Assembly (NCBI GenBank): GCA_016292045.1
Contig: JAEEZX010000073.1
Coordinates: 45,609-109,608, forward strand
DNA from: Bacteroidaceae bacterium
GTDB lineage: Bacteria; Bacteroidota; Bacteroidia; Bacteroidales; Bacteroidaceae
DNA length: 64,000 bases
Direction: 5' to 3'
A model generated the notes under the pieces. That model did not search any database. It worked only from the letters and a program-made list of their open reading frames with translations, and was not told the DNA's origin. Shown piece by piece: positions 58,796-64,000 of this stretch; the first letter of the stretch is position 1; every line of letters starts with the position of its first letter. Position numbers and translations under genes: made by a program.

Positions 58796-60139
58796 ATGCT
58801 TTTAGATTGTTTGACAGCGGTATCACCCATAGATGGCCGTTATCGCAGCAAGACAGAATCCCTTGCACTTTATTTTTCTGAGTATGCCCTCATGCGTTAT
58901 AGAGTACGCGTGGAGGTGGAGTATTTCATTGCTCTTTGTGAGTTGCCCTTGCCACAGCTTCAGGGTTTCCCCGTGGAGGCAGAGCGTTTGCGTTCCATCT
59001 GGCGCGACTTTACAGAGCAGGATGCCGGCCGCATCAAGGAGATTGAGTCTGTGACCAATCATGATGTTAAGGCCGTTGAGTATTTCATCAAGGAGAAGTT
59101 CGACGCCATTGGCGGACTGGATGCATACAAGGAGTTTATTCATTTCGGACTCACTTCGCAGGACATCAACAACACCAGTGTACCTCTGTCCATCAAGGAG
59201 GCATTGGAGCAGGTCTACTATCCTGTGATGGATGAACTGCTCTCGCAGCTTCGTGCTTATGCGGAGGAGTGGCAGGATATACCGATGCTTGCGAAGACTC
59301 ACGGCCAACCGGCTTCTCCCACTCGTCTGGGTAAGGAGGTGATGGTGTTTGTCTATCGTCTGGAGCGCCAGCTGGAGATGCTCAAATCCGTACCTCTCAC
59401 GGCAAAGTTCGGTGGTGCCACCGGCAACTACAATGCTCACCACGTGGCATATCCCCAGTACGATTGGCGCAGTTTCGGTTCGCGTTTCGTGGCAGAGAAA
59501 CTGGGTCTTGAGAGAGAGGAATACACCACGCAGATTTCCAACTACGACTGCCTGGGTGCCCTCTTCGATGCTATGAAGCGTATCAACACCATCATCATCG
59601 ACCTCGACAGAGACTTCTGGCAGTATGTTTCGATGGAATATTTCCGCCAAAAGATAAAGAAGGGAGAGGTGGGTTCGAGCGCAATGCCCCACAAGGTGAA
59701 TCCCATCGACTTTGAGAACTCGGAGGGAAATCTCGGAATGGCCAATGCCATCCTGGCTCACTTGGCTCAGAAGTTGCCCATCAGCCGTCTGCAGCGCGAC
59801 TTGACCGACTCCACTGTGCTGCGCAATGTCGGTGTCCCTGTCGGCCACATGCTCATCGCCGTGCAGAGCACTCTCAAGGGATTGCGTAAACTGGTGCTCA
59901 ACGAGGAGGCTATTTCCCGCGACCTTGACAACTGTTGGGCCGTATGTGCCGAAGCCATCCAGACTATACTGCGTCGTGAGGCCTATCCCCATCCTTATGA
60001 GGCACTCAAGGCTCTCACTCGCACAGGCAAGGGAATCGATGAAGCAACAATTAAGGAATTTATTGAAAACTTGGAGGTAAGTGAAGATGTCAAGGAGCAG
60101 TTGCGCACCATCACTCCTCACACTTACACAGGTATGTAG
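58796..60139 (+). CDS. purB: Adenylosuccinate lyase
   Basis: A 447-residue fumarase-superfamily lyase acting twice in purine synthesis (SAICAR and adenylosuccinate cleavage). The start region LTAVSPIDGRYRSKTESL is typical of the PurB form of E. coli and Bacteroidetes. The catalytic loop is GSSAMPHKVNPIDFENSEGN (about residue 290) and THGQPASPTRLGKE lies near residue 165. It follows tRNA-Val without an evident promoter of its own. rluB starts 2 bp after the stop. Confidence 0.96.
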   Translation: MLLDCLTAVSPIDGRYRSKTESLALYFSEYALMRYRVRVEVEYFIALCELPLPQLQGFPVEAERLRSIWRDFTEQDAGRIKEIESVTNHDVKAVEYFIKEKFDAIGGLDAYKEFIHFGLTSQDINNTSVPLSIKEALEQVYYPVMDELLSQLRAYAEEWQDIPMLAKTHGQPASPTRLGKEVMVFVYRLERQLEMLKSVPLTAKFGGATGNYNAHHVAYPQYDWRSFGSRFVAEKLGLEREEYTTQISNYDCLGALFDAMKRINTIIIDLDRDFWQYVSMEYFRQKIKKGEVGSSAMPHKVNPIDFENSEGNLGMANAILAHLAQKLPISRLQRDLTDSTVLRNVGVPVGHMLIAVQSTLKGLRKLVLNEEAISRDLDNCWAVCAEAIQTILRREAYPHPYEALKALTRTGKGIDEATIKEFIENLEVSEDVKEQLRTITPHTYTGM

Positions 60140-60141
60140 TT

Positions 60142-61320
60142 ATGGCAAACGAAGATTGGAAGAAAGCTTTTAGTGAAGAAGGGGGACAGCGTCCGCGCCG
60201 TCCTCGCATTCAGCGAACAAATACAACATCAACACCCGTTGGTGGCGGTTATCAGCACCGTGAGCGTCCCGCTTACGGTGAGCGTCCTCAGCGCCCTGCT
60301 TACGGTGAACGTCCCCAGCGCCCTGCTTACGGTGAGCGTCCCCAGCGTCCTGCTTACGGTGAACGTCCCCAGCGCCCCGCTTACGGTGAGCGTCCCCAGC
60401 GACCCGCTTACGGTGAGCGTCCTCAGCGCCCTGCTTACGGTGAGCGTCCCCAGCGTCCCGCTTACGGTGAGCGTCCCCAGCGCCCTGCTTACGGTGAGCG
60501 TCCTGCTTACGGCAGCCGTCCCCAGCGCAAGCCCTATAATCCGAACGCAAAGTATTCTTTCAAGAAACAGATAGAATACAAGGAGGCTCACTACGATCCC
60601 AACGAACCGATGCGTCTGAACAAGTTCCTTGCAAATGCGGGTGTGTGCTCGCGCCGTGAGGCAGATGAGTTCATTGCAGCCGGTGTGGTGAAGGTTAACG
60701 GTGAGGTGGTGACGGAACTCGGTACGAAGATAAAGCCCACCGATGAAGTGCGTTTCCATGAGGATACCATCAGCATTGAGAAGAAGGTTTATGTATTGCT
60801 CAACAAGCCTAAGGGCTATGTTACTACAGTGGAGGACCCCCAGGACCGCAAGACAGTGATGGATCTGGTGAAGGGAGCCTGTCGTGAGAGGATATACCCC
60901 GTGGGTCGTCTCGACCGCAATACGACGGGTGTTCTGCTCCTCACCAACGACGGCGAACTGGCAGCCAAGTTGACTCATCCCCAGTATCGCAAGAAGAAGA
61001 TATATCACGTGCATCTCGACCGCAATGTCACGGCAGCCGACATGCGACTCATTGCCGACGGCATACAGTTGGAGGACGGTGAGATACATGCTGATGCCAT
61101 AGAGTATTCCGACCCGGTGGATAAGAAGCAGGTGGGTATTGAGATTCATTCCGGCCGAAACCGTATCGTGCGCCGCATCTTCGAGCATCTGGGTTATAAG
61201 GTCCTCAAGCTCGACAGAGTGTACTTCGCAGGCCTTACAAAAAAACTTGTGAAGCGTGGCGACTGGCGTTTCCTCACCGAGAAGGAAGTGAATATGCTTC
61301 GTATGGGAGCGTTTGAATAG
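60142..61320 (+). CDS. rluB: rRNA pseudouridine synthase (RluB/RsuA family) with repetitive Arg-rich N-terminus
   Basis: A 392-residue protein. Residues 1-130 are disordered and dominated by the 9-residue repeat ERPQRPAYG, eight perfect copies at residues 47-118. An S4 RNA-binding domain (about 152-200; MRLNKFLANAGVCSRREADEFI) and the pseudouridine synthase domain (about 210-380) follow, with the catalytic Asp in YPVGRLDRNTTGVLLLTNDG. It modifies a uridine in 23S rRNA by family. The stop codon TAG is the first three bases of a palindromic repeat, so the repeat insertion defines the C-terminus. Confidence 0.94.
   Translation: MANEDWKKAFSEEGGQRPRRPRIQRTNTTSTPVGGGYQHRERPAYGERPQRPAYGERPQRPAYGERPQRPAYGERPQRPAYGERPQRPAYGERPQRPAYGERPQRPAYGERPQRPAYGERPAYGSRPQRKPYNPNAKYSFKKQIEYKEAHYDPNEPMRLNKFLANAGVCSRREADEFIAAGVVKVNGEVVTELGTKIKPTDEVRFHEDTISIEKKVYVLLNKPKGYVTTVEDPQDRKTVMDLVKGACRERIYPVGRLDRNTTGVLLLTNDGELAAKLTHPQYRKKKIYHVHLDRNVTAADMRLIADGIQLEDGEIHADAIEYSDPVDKKQVGIEIHSGRNRIVRRIFEHLGYKVLKLDRVYFAGLTKKLVKRGDWRFLTEKEVNMLRMGAFE
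60280..60495 (+). repeat. 27-bp coding tandem repeat, eight units
   Basis: Eight consecutive units encode ERPQRPAYG with only synonymous third-position differences (CCC/CCT, CGC/CGT, GAG/GAA). Half-units (ERPAYG) flank both ends (60262-60279 and 60496-60513). The arrangement fits expansion and contraction by slippage under protein-level selection. Confidence 0.95.
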
Positions 61321-61350
61321 CCCCCTCCAGCTCCCCCTTTGGGGGAGTGC
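61318..61350 (+). repeat. Palindromic GC-rich repeat, left copy
   Basis: A 33-bp unit starting TAGCCCCCTCC and containing the perfect palindrome CTCCCCC-TTT-GGGGGAG. Its first bases are the rluB stop codon. It is almost the exact reverse complement of the copy at 61802-61835 (one indel and two or three substitutions). The hairpin followed by TGCTTTTG could also act as a terminator for rluB. Confidence 0.9.
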
Positions 61351-61382
61351 TTTTGCTTAAATTGGTAGTGCTAAATGAGCTC

Positions 61383-61772
61383 ATGGAAGAGTTTGACAGG
61401 AATAAGGCTAATTATTGCTACTCAGATCCGATTCTATATCCGTTGTTGAAGGAGCATGCAAAGAGAATGAGAGCTTGTCCCACAGATGCAGAGAGAGTGT
61501 TATGGATATATCTGCAGCAAAACAAGATGGGTAAGCCTTTTAGAAGACAATACATCGTCGGCGATAATATTGCAGATTTCGCTTGTCTGCCAGCCAAATT
61601 GGTTGTTGAGGTAGATGGTGCTTATCACGATGATATCCGACAGCAATACCATGACCAGTCAAGAACGCACGAGATTGAGCAGTTGGGCTTTCAGGTGGTG
61701 AGGTTTACAAATGACGATGTGCTCACAAGATTAGATTATGTATTGGAGAAAATAAAAACAATAATACAATGA
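61383..61772 (+). CDS. DUF559 domain protein (very-short-patch-repair endonuclease-like)
   Basis: From ATG at 61383 the product is 129 residues. An in-frame GTG at 61347 would start inside the repeat and is less likely. DUF559 features are clear: [25 protein letters not shown], the [32 protein letters not shown] core with the PD-(D/E)xK-type residues Asp (IADF) and Glu (VEVDG), and [13 protein letters not shown]. The fold is that of Vsr-like nucleases. The gene lies between two inverted palindromic repeats, and its stop overlaps the asnS start by 4 bp. The nuclease fold is established for the family; any role in moving the repeats is inferred. Confidence 0.85.
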   Translation: MEEFDRNKANYCYSDPILYPLLKEHAKRMRACPTDAERVLWIYLQQNKMGKPFRRQYIVGDNIADFACLPAKLVVEVDGAYHDDIRQQYHDQSRTHEIEQLGFQVVRFTNDDVLTRLDYVLEKIKTIIQ

Positions 61773-63223
61773 AACGAACAAAAGTAATTGACGCTCTTCA
61801 GGTACTCCCCCAAAGGGGGAGCGGAGAGGGGGCTATGATCTGTGTTAAGGGATGGGTGCGCTCCAAGCGCGACAGCAAGGGCATTTTCTTCATTGCCCTG
61901 AACGATGGCAGCACGATAAAGAATATTCAGATTGTGGGCGACGATGCCAAGTTCCCCGAGGAGACCGTTAAGCGTATCACCACGGGTGCCTGCCTGTGTG
62001 TCGAGGGTAAACTCGTAGAGAGTCCCGCAGCCGGTCAGACCAGCGAGATACAGGCCACAGCCATTGAGATTCTGGGCGACTGCGACAATACCTATCCTCT
62101 GCAGAAGAAAGGTGCCTCTTGGGAGTATCTTCGCACGGTGGCACATCTGCGTCCTCGCACAAACACCTTTGGTGCCATCCTGCGCATCCGCCACAATATG
62201 GCGATGGCCATCCACACCTATTTCCACGAGCACGGCTACTTCTATTTCCACACGCCGCTCATCACGGCCAGCGACTGCGAGGGAGCCGGCAATATGTTCC
62301 AGGTGACCACCAAGAACCTCTATGACTTGAAGAAGGACGAGCAGGGTAAGATTCTCTACAATGATGATTTCTTCGGCGAGCAGACATCGCTCACCGTCAG
62401 CGGTCAGCTTGAGGGCGAATTGGGTGCTACGGCTCTCGGAGCCATCTACACTTTCGGTCCCACCTTCCGTGCAGAGAACAGCAACACACCCCGTCATCTG
62501 GCCGAGTTCTGGATGATAGAGCCTGAAGTTGCATTTCTCGATCAGGAGGAACTTATGGACCTCGAGGAGGACTTCATCAAGTATTGTGTGCGTTGGGCTC
62601 TGGACAACTGCAAGGATGACCTCGAGTTCCTCAACAAGATGATAGACAAGAGTCTCATTGAGCGCTTGGAGGGAGTGTTGAAGGAGACCTTCGTACGTCT
62701 GCCTTACACCGAGGGTATCAACATTCTGCAGGAGGCTGTCAAGAACGGTAAAAAGTTCGAGTTCCCTTGTAACTGGGGCGATGACCTCGCTTCCGAGCAC
62801 GAGCGCTACCTCGTGGAGGAGCATTTCAAGAAGCCTGTCATCATGACCGACTATCCGCGCTCCTTCAAGTCGTTCTATATGAAGCAAAACGAGGAGACCT
62901 CCGACGGAGGTTCTGTAGGCTACAAGGGTGCTGTGGCTCCCGGTCCCACGATGCAGGGCACTGATGTGCTCTTCCCGTCTATTGGAGAGATTATCGGCGG
63001 CAGTGTCCGTGAGGAGAGCTACGACAAGCTGCTTGCCGAGGTGGAGCGCCGCGAGATGGACCTGACGCACCTCACGTGGTATCTTGACACTCGCAAGTAC
63101 GGTTCATGTCCTCACGCCGGTTTCGGTCTCGGTTTCGAGCGCCTGATACTCTTTGTCACGGGCATGCAGAATATCCGCGACGTGATTCCATTCCCTCGTA
63201 CTCCGGGCAACGCTCAGTTCTAA
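61769..63223 (+). CDS. asnS: Asparagine-tRNA ligase with repeat-derived N-terminal segment
   Basis: A 484-residue class IIb synthetase. The OB anticodon-binding domain contains [23 protein letters not shown] (about residues 26-48). Motif 2 is in [25 protein letters not shown] and motif 3 in [15 protein letters not shown] near the C-terminus. Residues 1-11 ([11 protein letters not shown]) align with normal AsnS starts. Residues 12-22 ([11 protein letters not shown]) are encoded entirely by a palindromic repeat and replace the usual short linker. An alternative start at Met23 would drop this part but also the conserved first helix. Confidence 0.95.
   Translation: MKRTKVIDALQVLPQRGSGEGAMICVKGWVRSKRDSKGIFFIALNDGSTIKNIQIVGDDAKFPEETVKRITTGACLCVEGKLVESPAAGQTSEIQATAIEILGDCDNTYPLQKKGASWEYLRTVAHLRPRTNTFGAILRIRHNMAMAIHTYFHEHGYFYFHTPLITASDCEGAGNMFQVTTKNLYDLKKDEQGKILYNDDFFGEQTSLTVSGQLEGELGATALGAIYTFGPTFRAENSNTPRHLAEFWMIEPEVAFLDQEELMDLEEDFIKYCVRWALDNCKDDLEFLNKMIDKSLIERLEGVLKETFVRLPYTEGINILQEAVKNGKKFEFPCNWGDDLASEHERYLVEEHFKKPVIMTDYPRSFKSFYMKQNEETSDGGSVGYKGAVAPGPTMQGTDVLFPSIGEIIGGSVREESYDKLLAEVERREMDLTHLTWYLDTRKYGSCPHAGFGLGFERLILFVTGMQNIRDVIPFPRTPGNAQF
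61802..61835 (-). repeat. Palindromic GC-rich repeat, right copy (inside asnS)
   Basis: A 34-bp unit which, read on the minus strand, starts TAGCCCCCTC and contains CTCCCCC-TTT-GGGGGAG, matching the left copy in inverted orientation. It supplies asnS codons 12-22 in frame. Confidence 0.9.
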
Positions 63224-63286
63224 GTTGGTCGGTGAGGGAATTTGGGAAATGGATTCTTTGTAGCCAGAAATCGGTCGCAAATCAAT

Positions 63287-63355
63287 ATGAAGAAAACAGT
63301 CACACTCCTTTTGGTGAGCATACTCACACTGGCGGCAACAGCACAAACCTGTTAA
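63287..63355 (+). pseudogene. Signal-peptide stub in frame with the next gene
   Basis: ATG at 63287 encodes 22 residues (MKKTVTLLLVSILTLAATAQ plus Thr-Cys), a perfect signal peptide, ending at TAA 63353-63355. The monooxygenase ATG at 63368 is in the same frame, four codons (ATA ACA GAT AAT) after the stop. A single nonsense codon therefore seems to separate signal from domain. Confidence 0.7.
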
Positions 63356-63367
63356 ATAACAGATAAT

Positions 63368-63652
63368 ATGATTAGACTAAACGCATTTTTCAAGGTAAAG
63401 AAAGACGTCACTCCGGCAGAGGTGAAGCGTCTCACTGACGAACTTGTTGAGAAATCCAGACAAGACGAGGGAAACAAAGGTTACGATCTGTTTCAGAGCA
63501 CAACGTCTCCGGACGTTTATATGTTCTGTGAATCGTGGGAAAACGGCGAGGTGCTCGACAGGCACTCTAAGACAGAACACTTCGTGCGCATTGTTGGCGA
63601 ACTTTCAAAATTGATTGAGGGTGAACTGACCATTGAGCGCTTTGATAAATAA
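63368..63652 (+). CDS. ABM-domain (quinol monooxygenase-like) protein
   Basis: A 94-residue antibiotic-biosynthesis-monooxygenase fold protein: MIRLNAFFKVKKDVTPAEVKRLTDELVEKSRQDEGNKGYDLFQS, then DVYMFCESWENGEVLDRHSKTEHFVRIV. Such small ferredoxin-like dimers act on quinols or haem-like compounds. Relatives in Bacteroidales are often exported. Here the preceding signal peptide is cut off by a stop codon, so the present product is probably cytoplasmic. No dedicated promoter is obvious. Confidence 0.8.
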   Translation: MIRLNAFFKVKKDVTPAEVKRLTDELVEKSRQDEGNKGYDLFQSTTSPDVYMFCESWENGEVLDRHSKTEHFVRIVGELSKLIEGELTIERFDK

Positions 63653-63671
63653 TATTTTTTCCGTATTTTTG
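63641..63671 (+). promoter_or_regulatory. Strong-consensus promoter with no sizeable gene behind it
   Basis: TTTG at 63641-63644 (inside the ABM gene end) and TATTTTTG at 63664-63671 with a 19-bp spacer. Confidence 0.6.
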
Positions 63672-63675
63672 TCAT

Positions 63676-63812
63676 CGAAAACGATTAAATATAATATCGG
63701 ATAAGGTTAAAAACAGAAAAAATCTGCGTAGCTCACGTGTTGGGCAGATGCAGACTCACGAAGAAAATGATTCTGTCCTTCGCCACCTGTGAAGGCCGCG
63801 AAGTTTTTTTTT
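63676..63812 (+). ncRNA. Candidate small RNA between promoter and terminator
   Basis: The region from the expected transcription start to the T run is about 135 nt. It contains the stem candidate ATCTGC/GCAGAT (about 63721-63749) and ends in a terminator. The only reading frame is a 14-codon peptide at 63748-63792 (MQTHEENDSVLRHL). No known RNA family was recognised. Confidence 0.4.
63778..63812 (+). terminator. Rho-independent terminator
   Basis: CTTCGC (63778-63783) pairs with GCGAAG (63798-63803), followed directly by nine T residues. Confidence 0.65.
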
Positions 63813-63822
63813 GGAAGATTTT

Positions 63823-64000
63823 CTAATCAATACAGTGAAATAGGGAAGAGTAGGGCAGACACATTTGTTTCGCCATTTCGAAGTTCTGCTTCATGTAATT
63901 GGCAGCGTCTTCGGAGCTCATCGGCGATTTCAGCGATTCTTCGATTTTCTTGATCTTGCGCTCCGTCGATTCCTTGTGAAACTGGTTGAGGAATGTCATA
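63823..64000 (-). CDS. Partial or short gene of unknown function, running off the window
   Basis: On the minus strand a frame is open from the window edge to TAG at 63825-63823. From the ATG at 63999-63997 it would read MTFLNQFHKESTERKIKKI, a charged helical segment, and continue with EESLKSPMSSEDAANYMKQ, ending CIDstop. It could be a 58-residue protein or the 3' end of a longer one. No family is recognised. Confidence 0.45.
   Translation of the reverse strand, partial: MTFLNQFHKESTERKIKKIEESLKSPMSSEDAANYMKQNFEMAKQMCLPYSSLFHCID

Noticed and set aside
58823..60121. Minus-strand 432-codon open frame antisense to purB
   Set aside because: PurB motifs on the plus strand are unambiguous and the antisense product has no family features.
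60262..60513. CRISPR-like array
   Set aside because: The units are contiguous with no spacers and encode a peptide repeat in frame.
60170..61188. Open frames on both strands through the rluB repeat region
   Set aside because: A stop-free 27-bp repeat keeps other frames open; products are simple repeats such as SALGTLTV and carry no domain.
61318..61835. Classical insertion sequence with a transposase
   Set aside because: The only gene is DUF559, no transposase motif is present, no target duplication is visible, and the right repeat lies within asnS codons rather than at an element edge.

Overview
The window is a gene-dense stretch of a Bacteroidales chromosome, most probably from the Prevotellaceae. 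Four things point there. Many genes are preceded by the Bacteroidetes-type -7 box TAnnTTTG, several with a TTTG about 19-22 bases upstream. Shine-Dalgarno sites are mostly absent. The gene order is typical of Bacteroidales (dgt-dut-TPR-DUF4292-EnvC; ispH-cmk-porQ; exbB-exbD-exbD; guaB-PPIase-PPIase-OstA-mutL). A PorQ gene and a secreted protein with a type IX-like tail are present. No rRNA, prophage, classical insertion sequence or CRISPR array was seen.

Layout: 0-6.2 kb is one overlapping operon (glycine-lipid acyltransferase, dNTP pool sanitation, TPR protein, lipoprotein, EnvC-like activator). It is followed by an M20 deacylase, an acyl-CoA ligase, prfB, a CYTH protein and an NSS transporter. 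At 12.1-14.7 kb ispH, cmk and porQ lie on the minus strand. At 14.8-20.1 kb are tonB, a prenyl synthase, tatD, tRNA-Ser, and an ExbB/ExbD energy-transduction block containing an unrecognised four-helix membrane protein. A PA14-containing GH3 glycosidase and a DUF1295 protein follow. Then comes an eroded stretch (23.8-25.1 kb) with a fused remnant of a ketosynthase and an AMP-ligase and about 800 bp without a gene. At 25-38 kb are TraB/GumN, a PgpH-like HD phosphohydrolase, gltX, waaA, a THUMP-like methyltransferase, manC, folA, thyA, a large BNR_4 multi-domain secreted protein and a short GNAT. A minus-strand operon at 39-42.9 kb joins MlaE/MlaF lipid transport, a secreted PI-PLC and an RsmF-like rRNA methyltransferase. 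From 43 kb to 61 kb run lptB, tig-clpP-clpX, recQ, guaB, two SurA-like chaperones, an LptA/OstA-like protein, mutL, trpS, tRNA-Val, purB and an rluB with a long tandem-repeat N-terminus.

The genes describe envelope biogenesis in a Gram-negative diderm: Kdo transfer, LPS transport, Mla, periplasmic chaperones, TonB energisation and type IX secretion, embedded in nucleotide and translation housekeeping.

The most interesting locus is 61.32-61.84 kb. A small DUF559 nuclease-like gene lies between two near-identical GC-rich palindromic repeats in inverted orientation. One copy supplies the rluB stop codon and the other is read in frame as residues 12-22 of asparaginyl-tRNA synthetase. This resembles a nuclease paired with its own palindromic repeat and deserves a genome-wide search. 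Other notable points are a secretion signal overprinted on the 3' end of thyA, a monooxygenase split from its signal peptide by one stop codon, a MutL lacking endonuclease motifs, a prfB without the programmed frameshift, a possibly leaderless folA, and a promoter-terminator pair with no sizeable gene between them at 63.64-63.81 kb.
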